A DNA stretch of 64,000 nt from an uncultured Oscillospiraceae bacterium (GCA_910588495.1 CAJUPU010000001.1:88651-152650); one strand, 5' to 3'; numbered from the stretch's first letter, positions 34,102 through 42,255 are shown. Translations and numbers: made by a program. Notes: generated from the sequence alone by a model not told the origin.

Positions 34102-35918
34102 CATCCCAGCCCCAGCAGACGGGCCGCCGTGGCTACGGTCAGGCACAGCCCCAGCCCCAGCGCCGTGGGCAGGGCCACCGCCAGCGCCGTCCACCCCACG
34201 CTGCCCGTCTCCTTGTAGATGGTCAGGCAGGTGGTGGAGCAGGGCCAGTGGAACAGGGAGAACAGCATGGTGCACACCGCCGTCACCCAGGTCCAGCCCT
34301 GCTGGACCAGCAGCTGGCCCAGGGCGGCCAGATCGCCGAACTCCACCAGGCTCCCGGACGCTAAGTACGCCATGAGCATCACCGGCAGGACGATCTCATT
34401 GGCGGGCCAGCCCAGGAGGAAGGCCATGAGGATCGCCCCGTCCAGCCCGAACAGCCGGGCGAAGGGGTCCAAAGCCCCGGTGCAGTGGGCCAGAAGGGAC
34501 GCCTCCCCCACCGTGACATTGGCCATGAGCCAGATCGCCGCCCCGGCGGGGGCCGCCACCGCCACCGCCCGGCCCAGCACGAACAGGGTCCGGTCCAGCA
34601 CCGAGCGGACGATCACCTCCCCCACCCGGGGCTTGCGGAAGGGGGGCAGCTCCAGGGCAAAGGAGGAGGGCATCCCCTTCAAGACCGTGGCGGACAAAAG
34701 CCGGGAGCAGGCCAGCGTCCCCGCCACCCCCAGCACCAGGGTGCCCAGCAGCAGCGCCGCCCCCTCCAGGGAGGCCAGCAGGCCCGTCCGGCCCCCCACG
34801 AAGAAGATGGCGATCAGGGCGATGAGGGTGGGGAACTTGCCGTTGCAGGGCACCAGGGAGGAGGTCAGGATGGCGATGAGCCGCTCCCGGGGGCTGTCGA
34901 TGATGCGGCACCCGGTGACGCCGCAGGCATTGCAGCCCAGGGACATGCACATGGTGAGGCACTGCTTCCCGCAGGTCCGGCACTTCTGGAAGGCGTGGTC
35001 CATGACGAAGGCCACCCGGGGCAGATAGCCCAGGTCCTCCAGCAGGGTGAACAGGGGGAAGAAGATGGCCATGGGGGGCAGCATCACCGCCACCACCCAG
35101 GCGGTGACCCGGTACACCCCGTCCAGCAGCACCCCCCGCAGCCAGGCCGGCGCGGGGGCCAGCCAGCCCTCCAATGCCGTCCCGACTCGGGCGAACAGGG
35201 CGGTGAGCAGGGCGGACGGCCCGTTGGCTCCCGCCACCGTCAGCCACACCACCAGCCCGAACAGCAGCAGCATCAGGGGGATCCCGGTGCTTTTGGAGGT
35301 CAGCAGCCGGTCCAGCCGCTGCTGGCGGCGCAGGCGGCCCGCCTCCCTGCTGCGCACCACCTGGGCGGCGTAGCGCTCCGCCAACGTGACCCGCTCCTGA
35401 GGCTCCCGCCGGGGGGCGGCGGGGGCGTCCGCCGCCACCAGCCGGGCGATGGCCGCTTTCAGCTCCTCCAGGCCGTCCTGGCGGGCCCCGGCGGTGCCCA
35501 CCACGGGCACCCCCAGCCGCTGGGACAGGGCGGGCAGGTCCACCTCCACCCCCAGCCGCGCCGCCTCGTCCAGCAGGTTGACGCACACCAGCACGTTGCC
35601 TGTCAGCTCCAGCACCTGGAGCACCAAAATGAGGTTGCGCTCCAGGCAGGTGGCGTCGCACACCACCACCACCCCGTCCGCCTGGCCGCTTTGGATGTAG
35701 TCCCTCGCCACCGCCTCCTCCTGGGAGTGGGCCGCCAGAGAGTAGGTGCCGGGCAGGTCCACCAGCTGGTACTCCCGCCCCTCTAATGTGTACTCCCCCC
35801 GGGCGGTGGCCACGGTCTTACCAGCCCAGTTCCCTGTATGCTGTCTGAGCCCAGTCAACGCGTTGAACAGGGTGGACTTGCCCACGTTGGGGTTGCCCGC
35901 CAGGGCCACCCGGATCAT
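34101..35918 (-). CDS. feoB: Ferrous iron transporter FeoB
   Basis: Fe(II) uptake protein with a GTPase domain fused to a membrane channel, 605 residues (shorter than many FeoB). G1 GNPNVGKST is at 8-16, G3 DLPGTYSL near 54-61, and a GDI-like region lies before the membrane part. In the membrane region the Gate motifs include a Cys-rich segment CGKQCLTMCMSLGCNACGVTGC. The start ATG overlaps the feoA stop (ATGA). A frame opening inside feoA is rejected. Confidence 0.95.
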   Translation of the reverse strand: MIRVALAGNPNVGKSTLFNALTGLRQHTGNWAGKTVATARGEYTLEGREYQLVDLPGTYSLAAHSQEEAVARDYIQSGQADGVVVVCDATCLERNLILVLQVLELTGNVLVCVNLLDEAARLGVEVDLPALSQRLGVPVVGTAGARQDGLEELKAAIARLVAADAPAAPRREPQERVTLAERYAAQVVRSREAGRLRRQQRLDRLLTSKSTGIPLMLLLFGLVVWLTVAGANGPSALLTALFARVGTALEGWLAPAPAWLRGVLLDGVYRVTAWVVAVMLPPMAIFFPLFTLLEDLGYLPRVAFVMDHAFQKCRTCGKQCLTMCMSLGCNACGVTGCRIIDSPRERLIAILTSSLVPCNGKFPTLIALIAIFFVGGRTGLLASLEGAALLLGTLVLGVAGTLACSRLLSATVLKGMPSSFALELPPFRKPRVGEVIVRSVLDRTLFVLGRAVAVAAPAGAAIWLMANVTVGEASLLAHCTGALDPFARLFGLDGAILMAFLLGWPANEIVLPVMLMAYLASGSLVEFGDLAALGQLLVQQGWTWVTAVCTMLFSLFHWPCSTTCLTIYKETGSVGWTALAVALPTALGLGLCLTVATAARLLGLG

Positions 35919-36184
35919 GTGGCCACCGCTCCGGCGGGGACGGGCTGAGCCTGCCGCTCCAGGGCCACCCCGTCGGCGTCCGCCCGGCGCAGGGCAATCA
36001 GCGCCCCCCGGATCAGGTAGGCGCAGGGGTCCCCGGCGGGACTGCGCAGCACGCAGGTCACCCGGGTGCCCCGCACCAGCCCCAGGTCGGTGAGCCGCCG
36101 GTCCATGGCGGGCCCCGCGTTCACCTCGGTCACATAGGCGCTCTCCCCCTCCCGGAGAGCGGATAAACACAACGCTTCATACAT
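35915..36184 (-). CDS. feoA: FeoA family protein
   Basis: Small SH3-like cytoplasmic partner of FeoB, 89 residues; it shows LREGESAYVTEVNAGPAMDRRLTDLGLVRGTRVTCVLRSPAGDP, the FeoA fold pattern. The start MYEALCLS follows AAAGGAG at nine bases. The tail beyond the fold (about residues 75-89) is Ala/Val-rich. Coupled to feoB. I see no convincing Fur box in the short upstream gap, so regulation is not resolved. Confidence 0.92.
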   Translation of the reverse strand: MYEALCLSALREGESAYVTEVNAGPAMDRRLTDLGLVRGTRVTCVLRSPAGDPCAYLIRGALIALRRADADGVALERQAQPVPAGAVAT

Positions 36185-36271
36185 AACAGATAGCTCCTTT
36201 CCCGCGCGGGCCTCCTTGCGGACGGTCCGCAAGCTATCCTATGGCGGGAAGGGGCCGGATGTGAAGAGGGC

Positions 36272-36303
36272 TGAGGACCCCCCGCCAAAGGCGGGGGGTC
36301 CTC
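36272..36303 (-). terminator. Terminator-like hairpin after the rhomboid-like gene
   Basis: GAGGACCCCCCGCC-AAAG-GCGGGGGGTCCTC, a 13-14 bp stem directly after the stop of the rhomboid-like gene. There is no long T run on the minus strand, so termination may be partial. Confidence 0.6.
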
Positions 36304-36304
36304 G

Positions 36305-37147
36305 TCAATCGTTCCGGATGTGGATGTGGTTGTTGATGTGGCCGGCGCAGTAGCAGTAGTACCCGTCGCACTTGGAGCAGTAGCGGAACTCCATATTGGG
36401 ATCGTCCTGGTCGGTGATGCCGCACACCGCGCACTTGTGGAGCCAGCCCCCCGTCTCTTTGGCCTTTTTCTGGGCCTGGCGCTGGGCCTTCTTGAAGTTG
36501 ATGACCTGGGGGTCCGCCCGGCGGCGGACGAAGCCCAGCTTCATGGACCAGAAGGGCCAGGTGAAGATGAAGTAGTTGATGAAGCTGGGCAGGGCCAGCA
36601 GGACCACATAGGGGCCGCTCTCCAGCCCCTGCAAGAGGATGAGGGCCACGTCCAGCAGGGCCAGCCACTTCATCTTGATGGGCAGGACGAACATGAACAG
36701 CACCTGCATCTCGCTGTACATGGTGGCGATCACCAGGAAGAAGGACAGGTGGATGTAATAGATGTCGGCCAGCCCCAAGATCATGCCGCCCAGGATGGAC
36801 CACAGCACCCCGCACAGGTAGAACAGGGTGAATTTGGCGCTGCCCCACTCCCGCTCCAGCATCTGGCCCGTCCAGTAGATCACATAGCACCCCAGCAGCA
36901 GATAGAAGGGGTTGGTGGTGGTGGGCACGAATATGAAGGTGACCAGCCGCCACACCTCGCCGTGGAGGATGGCCATCCGGCTGAACACCAGCAGGACGGG
37001 CAGTGAACGCAGCGGGGGCAGCCGGCTGAGTATGCCCACGACGGCCTGTCCGATGGCGATGTACAGCGCCAGATTGGGGACGCCGAACCGGGGGTGCTTG
37101 GCGCAGAAACGGTCGATGAGGCCGTAATGGTCGTTGCGGTATATCAT
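36305..37147 (-). CDS. Rhomboid-like membrane protein with C-terminal zinc ribbon, probably not a protease
   Basis: Protein of 280 residues with about six hydrophobic segments arranged like rhomboids: GEVWRLVTFIFVP near 65-78 matches the conserved loop, and YLLLGCYVIYWTGQMLEREWG follows. The GxSG serine motif and partnering histidine are not found where expected (the helix reads LSFFLVIATMYSEMQ). The C-terminal tail is basic and carries CAVCG, CSKCDGYYCYCAGH, a likely zinc ribbon. The ATG at 37147 follows AAAAGGAGACTTG. It is best read as a pseudoprotease that binds membrane clients. Confidence 0.8.
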   Translation of the reverse strand: MIYRNDHYGLIDRFCAKHPRFGVPNLALYIAIGQAVVGILSRLPPLRSLPVLLVFSRMAILHGEVWRLVTFIFVPTTTNPFYLLLGCYVIYWTGQMLEREWGSAKFTLFYLCGVLWSILGGMILGLADIYYIHLSFFLVIATMYSEMQVLFMFVLPIKMKWLALLDVALILLQGLESGPYVVLLALPSFINYFIFTWPFWSMKLGFVRRRADPQVINFKKAQRQAQKKAKETGGWLHKCAVCGITDQDDPNMEFRYCSKCDGYYCYCAGHINNHIHIRND

Positions 37148-37220
37148 GGACAAGTCTCCTTTTCGCTCATTGACACCATTCTACCCCAACCGGGCTGGAA
37201 AATAATCAATAAACTGTGAA

Positions 37221-38438
37221 TCATTTGGCGTACAGCGCCACGATGTTGACCAAAATATCCACCACGGCGTCCATCTCCTCCACACAGGCCAGCTCCTGGG
37301 GGCCGTGGAAGTTGTAGCCGCCGGTGCCCAGGTTGGGACAGGGCAGGCCCATATAGCTCAGCCGGGCCCCGTCGGTGCCGCCCCGGATGGGCTCCACCGT
37401 GGGGACCACCCCCGCCAGCTCCGCCGCCTTTTTGGCGTTGTCGATGAGGTGCATACAGTCCGTCAGCTTCTCCTTCATATTGTAGTAGCTGTCCTTCATC
37501 GTCACCTGGATCTTGGCGGTGGGGTGGGCGGCCTGGACCTGGGCGGCGGCCCGCTCCAGCAGGGCCTTTTTCACCGTGAACTCCCCCTTGTCGTGGTCCC
37601 GGACGATGTACTCCATCCACGCTTCGGCGGCGGTGCCCTCCATCCGGTCCAGGTGGAAGAAGCCCTGGTAGCCCTCGGTCTTGGCGGGGACGGCCTCGGG
37701 AGGCAGCAGAGCGTTCACCTCCTGGGCGATGAGCAGGGCGTTCTCCATCACGTCCTTGGCGGTGCCCGGGTGGACGGACACGCCGGCAATCTCCACGATG
37801 GCGGTGGCGGCGTTGAAGTTCTCATACTCGATGGACCCCGCCGCGCCGCCGTCCACGGTGTAGGCGTACTTCGCCCCGAATGCGGCCACGTCGAAGTGGT
37901 CGGGGCCCTCGCCGATCTCCTCGTCGGGGGTGAAGGCGATGCACAGCCGCCCGTGGGGCAGGTCCTCCGCCATGAGCCGCTGGCACAGGGTCACGATCTC
38001 CGCCACCCCCGCCTTGTCGTCCGCCCCCAGCAGGGTGGAGCCGTCGGCGGTGATCAGGGTCTTGCCCCGCATCCCGGCCAGGAAGGGGAAGTCTGCGGCC
38101 CGGATCGCCCGGCCCTCTTGGGGAAGGACGATGTCGCCGCCGTCATAATCCTCGTGGAGGATGGGCTTCACGCCCTTTCCCGTGAAGGCGGGGGCGGTGT
38201 CCATGTGGGCCACCAGGCCCAGGGCGGGGGCGTCCTCGCACCCCGGAGCGGCCGGGAGCCAGGCGGTGACGATGCAGTGCTCGTCCACGCTGGGGCTCTC
38301 CAGCCCCAGCTCCTTCAGCTCGTCCACCAGCAGCCGGGCCAGGTCCCACTGGCCGGGGGTGGAGGGGGTGGTCCCGGTGTCCATGGCGGACTCGGTGCAG
38401 ATCTGGGCGTACTTGATGAGGCGTTCATAGGCTCGCAT
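37221..38438 (-). CDS. pepT: Peptidase T (tripeptide aminopeptidase)
   Basis: M20-family dinuclear zinc aminopeptidase acting on tripeptides in the cytoplasm, 405 residues. Metal-site motifs: LVAHMDTAPAF (His/Asp), TLLGADDKAGVAEIV (bridging Asp), FTPDEEIGEGPDHFD (Glu-Glu), and EPIRGGTDGARLSYMGLPCPNLGTGG near the C-terminus. AAAGGAAG precedes the ATG. It is separate from neighbours by small gaps; the upstream tmcAL gene runs the same way. Confidence 0.96.
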   Translation of the reverse strand: MRAYERLIKYAQICTESAMDTGTTPSTPGQWDLARLLVDELKELGLESPSVDEHCIVTAWLPAAPGCEDAPALGLVAHMDTAPAFTGKGVKPILHEDYDGGDIVLPQEGRAIRAADFPFLAGMRGKTLITADGSTLLGADDKAGVAEIVTLCQRLMAEDLPHGRLCIAFTPDEEIGEGPDHFDVAAFGAKYAYTVDGGAAGSIEYENFNAATAIVEIAGVSVHPGTAKDVMENALLIAQEVNALLPPEAVPAKTEGYQGFFHLDRMEGTAAEAWMEYIVRDHDKGEFTVKKALLERAAAQVQAAHPTAKIQVTMKDSYYNMKEKLTDCMHLIDNAKKAAELAGVVPTVEPIRGGTDGARLSYMGLPCPNLGTGGYNFHGPQELACVEEMDAVVDILVNIVALYAK

Positions 38439-38468
38439 AGGGCAAACTTCCTTTCTTTCAGATGAGTC

Positions 38469-39590
38469 CTACCGCATGACCGGGTCCGTGGTCCACTCCA
38501 GCCCGCAGGGCCCCGGCTCCCGGCGGCACAATTGATAAAAGTCCGTGCACTTGGCTTCCAGCTCCAGCAGGGGGATCCCCCTCCCGTGGGCGGGCTTGGT
38601 GAGGACGGGCACAGCCGCCCTCACCTTCATCATCCTGAGCACCTCCCTGCCCCGGCCGCTGGCCCCCAGCACCCGGAGATAGGGGGGATGATCGGGCCTG
38701 TCCCACGCTTTCAGACCCAGCGCCCCCCACAAGACCGCCCGGCGGATGCGGGAGTGGGCGTAGCGCTTGGTCTTGGCCAGGCCATAGACCTCTTCCAGGG
38801 TCCGGCCCTGCCGGACGGCCCGGTACAGCCGGTGGGACAGCCCCTCCCCGCAGTCGGGCAGGGCGGCGAAGTCCCCCTCGTCCATGGCCCGCAGGCGGGC
38901 CAGCGCCCCCCGCTCCCCGTGCTCCAGGCGGGCCGGGTCCTCCGCCTCCCGCTCTCCCGCCCAGATCCTCTCCCGCAGATAGGAGGCGGAGGGGTATTCC
39001 GGATCCGCTCCCTCGTCGTGGCCCGCCCCCGCCCGGCGGACGGTGACGGGAACGATGGCGCTCCCCAGGGCGTTCAGCGCCCGGAGATACTCCACGCCCA
39101 GGTTGTTGTTGGGGTGGGACAGCAGCTCCGCCGCGCTTTCCCCCAGCAGCTCCCGGACCGCGGCCTGGCGGCAGGCGGCGAAGGGCATCCCCTGGTCTAA
39201 AAAGCGGCGCAGTCCGGCCCGGTAGGCCCCGCTGTCCAGACAGGCGGCCGCCTGCTGGAGCTTCTCCACATCGCCGCACTCGCTGCCAAAGGAGAGGTGG
39301 GTCGCCACTCCTGTAGCCTCCAAAATACCCACGGCCCCCCGGGCAAAGGACTCCGCCGACGACACCGCCCACACCGTGGGCAGCTCCAGCACCAGGTCCA
39401 CGCCCCCCTCCAGAGCGGCCCTCGCCCGGGTCCACTTGTCAAAGACGGCGCAGCCCCCCCGCTGGACGAAATTCCCGCTCATCACGGCCACGGCGGCGCA
39501 CTCCCCCACCTGGCGGCGGGTCTCCCGGAGGTGGAAGGCGTGCCCGGCGTGGAAGGGGTCGTACTCGGCGACGATGCCCACCACGTCCAT
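38469..39590 (-). CDS. tmcAL: tRNA(Met) cytidine acetate ligase TmcAL
   Basis: ATP-dependent enzyme that makes N4-acetylcytidine at the wobble base of elongator tRNA-Met. The 373-residue product starts MDVVGIVAEYDPFHAGHAFHL, whose HAGH box is the nucleotidyltransferase signature. MSGNFVQRGGCAVFDKW, ELPTVWAVSSAESFARGAV and HPNNNLGVEYLRALN are further family blocks. The start has AAAGGAG seven bases upstream. Confidence 0.93.
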   Translation of the reverse strand: MDVVGIVAEYDPFHAGHAFHLRETRRQVGECAAVAVMSGNFVQRGGCAVFDKWTRARAALEGGVDLVLELPTVWAVSSAESFARGAVGILEATGVATHLSFGSECGDVEKLQQAAACLDSGAYRAGLRRFLDQGMPFAACRQAAVRELLGESAAELLSHPNNNLGVEYLRALNALGSAIVPVTVRRAGAGHDEGADPEYPSASYLRERIWAGEREAEDPARLEHGERGALARLRAMDEGDFAALPDCGEGLSHRLYRAVRQGRTLEEVYGLAKTKRYAHSRIRRAVLWGALGLKAWDRPDHPPYLRVLGASGRGREVLRMMKVRAAVPVLTKPAHGRGIPLLELEAKCTDFYQLCRREPGPCGLEWTTDPVMR

Positions 39591-39609
39591 CCCACCGCTC
39601 CTTTCCTCT

Positions 39610-39629
39610 TCGCTCCGGTCCATCCGCGC
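39610..39629 (+). repeat. Dispersed intergenic repeat, copy 2
   Basis: Exact 20-base copy of the sequence at 11256-11275, here upstream of tmcAL and next to the ackA promoter region. The following 25 bases are also similar between the two sites. Confidence 0.6.
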
Positions 39630-39679
39630 CGCTCGGCGCGGCTCTGCGCTTTCTATCCGTCAAATCATTCGAAAAACGC

Positions 39680-39708
39680 TTGCAGTCTCCCCATGAGCGT
39701 AGTATAAT
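39680..39708 (+). promoter_or_regulatory. Sigma-A promoter of ackA
   Basis: TTGCAG (39680-39685), 17-bp spacer, TATAAT (39703-39708). The resulting leader is about 130 nt. Confidence 0.8.
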
Positions 39709-39722
39709 ATGCCTGTTGAAAC

Positions 39723-39826
39723 GACCGCGGCGCGGTCACGGCAGGCTTTGACCGCCCCCATTATATAACACCGGGCAGGTCAAAGTAAATACCCAGTTAT
39801 ATCAAAAGGCCACCGCGCGCGGGGCC
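39723..39826 (+). promoter_or_regulatory. Structured leader of ackA
   Basis: Three successive folds are visible. GACCGC-GGC-GCGGTC lies at 39723-39737. A 12-bp stem follows, CTTTGACCGCCC with GGGC-A-GGTCAAAG (39746-39785), having one bulged A and an AT-rich loop. A GGCC-A-CCG/CGG-GGCC hairpin begins at about 39807. It matches no riboswitch class I know, and there is no T run for a terminator. It may be a regulatory leader or an RNA-stability element. Confidence 0.5.
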
Positions 39827-39847
39827 CGAAACAAAGGAGTGCGGAAC

Positions 39848-41041
39848 ATGAAAGTTCTCGTGATCAACGCCGGCAGCTCGTCGCTGAAGTACCAGCTGCT
39901 GGACACCGACAGCCGGGAGGTGCTGGCCAAGGGCCTGTGCGAGCGTATCGGCATCGACGGCAAATTCACCTATAAGGCCCCCGGCAAGCCCACCGTGGAC
40001 GCGGCGGACGTCGCCATGCCCACCCACGCCGAGGCCATCCAGGCGGTGCTCACCGCCCTGGTGGACCCCCACGGCGGCGTGATCTCCTCCATGAGCGAGA
40101 TCGAGGCGGTGGGCCACCGGGTGGTCCACGGCGGGGAGACCTTCGCCTGCTCCGTCAAGATCGACGGCAAGGTGATGGCCGCTCTGGAGGAGAACATCCC
40201 CCTGGCCCCCCTGCACAACCCCGCCAACATCACCGGCATCAAGGCCTGCACCGCCGTGATGGGCCCCAACGTGCCCCAGGTGGCCGTGTTCGACACCGCC
40301 TTCCACCAGACCATGCCCCCCGTGGCCTACACCTATCCCCTGCCCTATGAGTACTACGAGCAGGACAAGGTCCGCCGCTACGGCTTCCACGGCACCAGCC
40401 ACCGCTACGTCACCCAGCGGGCGGCGGACATGCTGGGCAAGCCCATCGAGTCGCTGAAGCTGATCTCCTGCCACCTGGGCAATGGCTCATCCATCGCCGC
40501 CGTGTCCGGCGGCAGGAGCGTGGACACCTCCATGGGCTTCACCCCCCTGGCGGGCCTGCCCATGGGCACCCGGTCCGGCGATATGGACGCGGGCGTGCTG
40601 GAGTACCTGATGAACAAGCGCGGCATGGACATCAAGGAGATGCTCAGCGTGCTCAACAAAAAGTCGGGCGTGCTGGGCGTGTCCGGCGTGTCCTCCGACT
40701 TCCGGGACCTGTGCTCTGCCGCCGAGAAGGGCGACAAGCGCTCCGAGCTGGCCCTGGACCTGTTCAATTACGGCGTGAAGAAATACATCGGGGCCTATGC
40801 CGCCGCCATGGGCGGGGTGGACGCCGTGATCTTCACCGCCGGCGTGGGCGAGAACGACGCCCAGCAGCGCCTCGCCATCGCCTCCGGGCTGGAGTTCATG
40901 GGCATCAAGATGGATCCCGACGCCAACAACATCCGGGGCAAGGAGGCCATCATCTCCGCCATCGACTCCAAGGTGAAGGTGCTGCTCATCCCCACCAACG
41001 AGGAGCTGATGATCGCGCTGGATACCGCCGAGCTGGCGTAA
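39848..41041 (+). CDS. ackA: Acetate kinase AckA
   Basis: Interconverts acetyl phosphate plus ADP with acetate plus ATP, the substrate-level ATP step of acetogenic fermentation. The 397-residue product has KVLVINAGSSSLKYQLLD, GHRVVHGGETF, the Arg/His segment RRYGFHGTSHRYV, and GDMDAGVLEYLM. AAAGGAG is eight bases before the ATG. No pta (phosphotransacetylase) gene is adjacent, unlike many genomes. Confidence 0.97.
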   Translation: MKVLVINAGSSSLKYQLLDTDSREVLAKGLCERIGIDGKFTYKAPGKPTVDAADVAMPTHAEAIQAVLTALVDPHGGVISSMSEIEAVGHRVVHGGETFACSVKIDGKVMAALEENIPLAPLHNPANITGIKACTAVMGPNVPQVAVFDTAFHQTMPPVAYTYPLPYEYYEQDKVRRYGFHGTSHRYVTQRAADMLGKPIESLKLISCHLGNGSSIAAVSGGRSVDTSMGFTPLAGLPMGTRSGDMDAGVLEYLMNKRGMDIKEMLSVLNKKSGVLGVSGVSSDFRDLCSAAEKGDKRSELALDLFNYGVKKYIGAYAAAMGGVDAVIFTAGVGENDAQQRLAIASGLEFMGIKMDPDANNIRGKEAIISAIDSKVKVLLIPTNEELMIALDTAELA

Positions 41042-41059
41042 CCTATTTTGTTGTGATCG

Positions 41060-41091
41060 AAAAGCGGCGGGGCATGGCCCCGCCGCTTTTC
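41060..41091 (+). terminator. Terminator of ackA
   Basis: AAAAGCGGCGGGGC-ATG-GCCCCGCCGCTTTT, a 14-bp perfect stem with flanking A and T tracts. Confidence 0.85.
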
Positions 41092-41161
41092 AAAGTCGAT
41101 CAGGCCAATTTGACCCTAACCGAAACACTCCAGCCTGGTATAGTCATCTTTGGTGATGATC

Positions 41162-41380
41162 ATGTCAAGAATAAAGAAACTCCGAAACATGCGCGGCTAC
41201 ACGCAGGCTGAAATGCGGGCACTCACCGGCATTGCTCTGGATACATATTCCAAGATCGAACGCGGGCAGCGGCCTATGTCGGCCAAGCAGTGCGTCCAGA
41301 TCGCATTGGCATTAGACACCAGCACTGACTATCTATTGGGCCTCACCGACCAAATCGTCCCCCACCCCCGGCGCAAGTAG
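41162..41380 (+). CDS. Small XRE-family regulator (72 aa)
   Basis: Single HTH_3 domain: SRIKKLRNMRGYTQAEMRAL, then TYSKIERGQRPMSAKQCVQIALALDTSTDYLLGL, the normal helix-turn-helix spacing. It uses more AT-rich codons than its neighbours. No strong ribosome site is visible before the ATG at 41162, and I found no good promoter. It lies alone between ackA and ruvX; its target is unknown. Confidence 0.85.
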   Translation: MSRIKKLRNMRGYTQAEMRALTGIALDTYSKIERGQRPMSAKQCVQIALALDTSTDYLLGLTDQIVPHPRRK

Positions 41381-41621
41381 TCCACCCGCCCAGGCGCGGC
41401 GGAACAGCGCAAATGGGCCAGGGTCCGCACAGTCGGAGGCCGCCGAAGGCCGGGTCACAGCGCAGCCGGCGATCCGTTGCGCGATAGCCGGCCGAGACCG
41501 CCCCTGCCGTACCGTGCGCCCCTGGGGATACCAAAGGGGCCGCAGCCCCTTTGGCGCGTTTTTGGTCACTTTTGTCGCGTGACAAAAGTGACCCCCCGCG
41601 GAGCGGCGCCCCCTGACCGGG
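41381..41621. repeat. Intergenic element with two perfect hairpins
   Basis: No gene seen. CCAAAGGGGC-CGCA-GCCCCTTTGG (41531-41554) is followed by CGCGTTTTT, terminator-like on the plus strand. Then GGTCACTTTTGTC-GCGT-GACAAAAGTGACC (41564-41593) forms a 13-bp stem. The preceding 150 bases are non-coding and unlike the flanking genes. The layout looks like a dispersed element, but only one copy is in this window. Confidence 0.55.
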
Positions 41622-42041
41622 TCAGGGATTTCTGGCCCTCCAGGCCAGATACCCCTCCAATATGAGGGACGCCGCCACCGCGTCCACGTTCTTTTTGTGG
41701 GCCTTCATCCGCTTCCCCGACGCGTGGAGGATCTGGTGGGCCTCGATGGTGGTGCGCCGCTCGTCCCACAGCCGCACCGCCAGCCCGGTCTTTTCCTCCA
41801 CCAGGGCGGCAAAGGCCCGGTACAGTTCGGCCCGGGGCCCCTCCGTGCCGTCCATGTTCCGGGGAAAGCCCATCACCAGCTCGTCCGCCTGGCGCTCCCC
41901 GCAGATCCGGGCGATCTCCTCCGCCACCCGGTCCGGGTCCCGGCCCTGGATCACGGTGGTGTATCCCGCCAGCAGCCCGGCGGCGTCGGACACCGCGATC
42001 CCCGTCCGGGCGTCTCCGTAGTCGATGGCCATCACGCGCAT
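41622..42041 (-). CDS. ruvX: RuvX/YqgF family putative Holliday junction resolvase
   Basis: RNase H-fold nuclease of 139 residues, proposed Holliday junction resolvase or pre-16S rRNA nuclease. Conserved: MAIDYGDARTGIAVSD (first acidic residue), LVMGFPRNMDGTEGPRA, RLWDERRTTIEAHQIL, and KNVDAVAASLILEGYL. It ends just after the repeat element at 41564. A leader with a terminator-like hairpin precedes it (see 42073-42105). Confidence 0.95.
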   Translation of the reverse strand: MRVMAIDYGDARTGIAVSDAAGLLAGYTTVIQGRDPDRVAEEIARICGERQADELVMGFPRNMDGTEGPRAELYRAFAALVEEKTGLAVRLWDERRTTIEAHQILHASGKRMKAHKKNVDAVAASLILEGYLAWRARNP

Positions 42042-42072
42042 CGGCCCCCACCTCTTTTCTGTCGTGTGTCAT

Positions 42073-42105
42073 AAAAAGTCCGCAGCGGCCTCCGCGGACC
42101 GCTTT
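42073..42105 (-). promoter_or_regulatory. Attenuator-like leader of ruvX
   Basis: On the minus strand, GTCCGC...GCGGAC (42099-42078) is followed by TTTTT, a terminator shape, only about 25 nt after the expected start of transcription. An alternative stem AGCGG...CCGCT (42104-42085) overlaps it and cannot form at the same time. This is the layout of a conditional terminator ahead of ruvX. Confidence 0.5.
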
Positions 42106-42125
42106 GGGCTCTGTTCGATCGTTAA

Positions 42126-42154
42126 ATCATAGTATAGAACGTCCGGAATGTCAA
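42126..42154 (-). promoter_or_regulatory. Sigma-A promoter of ruvX
   Basis: Minus strand: TTGACA (42154-42149), 17-bp spacer, TATGAT (42131-42126). Confidence 0.8.
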
Positions 42155-42180
42155 GTCCCAGCAGGGCAGGCGTCCATTTT

Positions 42181-42207
42181 GGGAGATATCGTGTCATATC
42201 TGCTCCC
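42181..42207. promoter_or_regulatory. Palindrome between divergent promoters
   Basis: GGGAGATAT-CGTGTC-ATATCTGCTCCC: AGATAT and ATATCT halves separated by six bases, with GGGAG and CTCCC on the outside. It lies between the ruvX and ABC-leader promoters. It looks like a dimeric regulator site, or it may be an mRNA-independent DNA hairpin; no regulator gene is adjacent. Confidence 0.45.
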
Positions 42208-42226
42208 CTCCCCGGCGAATAAGGGG

Positions 42227-42255
42227 TTGACAAGGTCCCAAAGAAGGGATATACT
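42227..42255 (+). promoter_or_regulatory. Sigma-A promoter of the ABC exporter operon
   Basis: TTGACA (42227-42232), 17-bp spacer, TATACT (42250-42255); the leader peptide starts about 35 nt after the predicted start. Confidence 0.85.
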
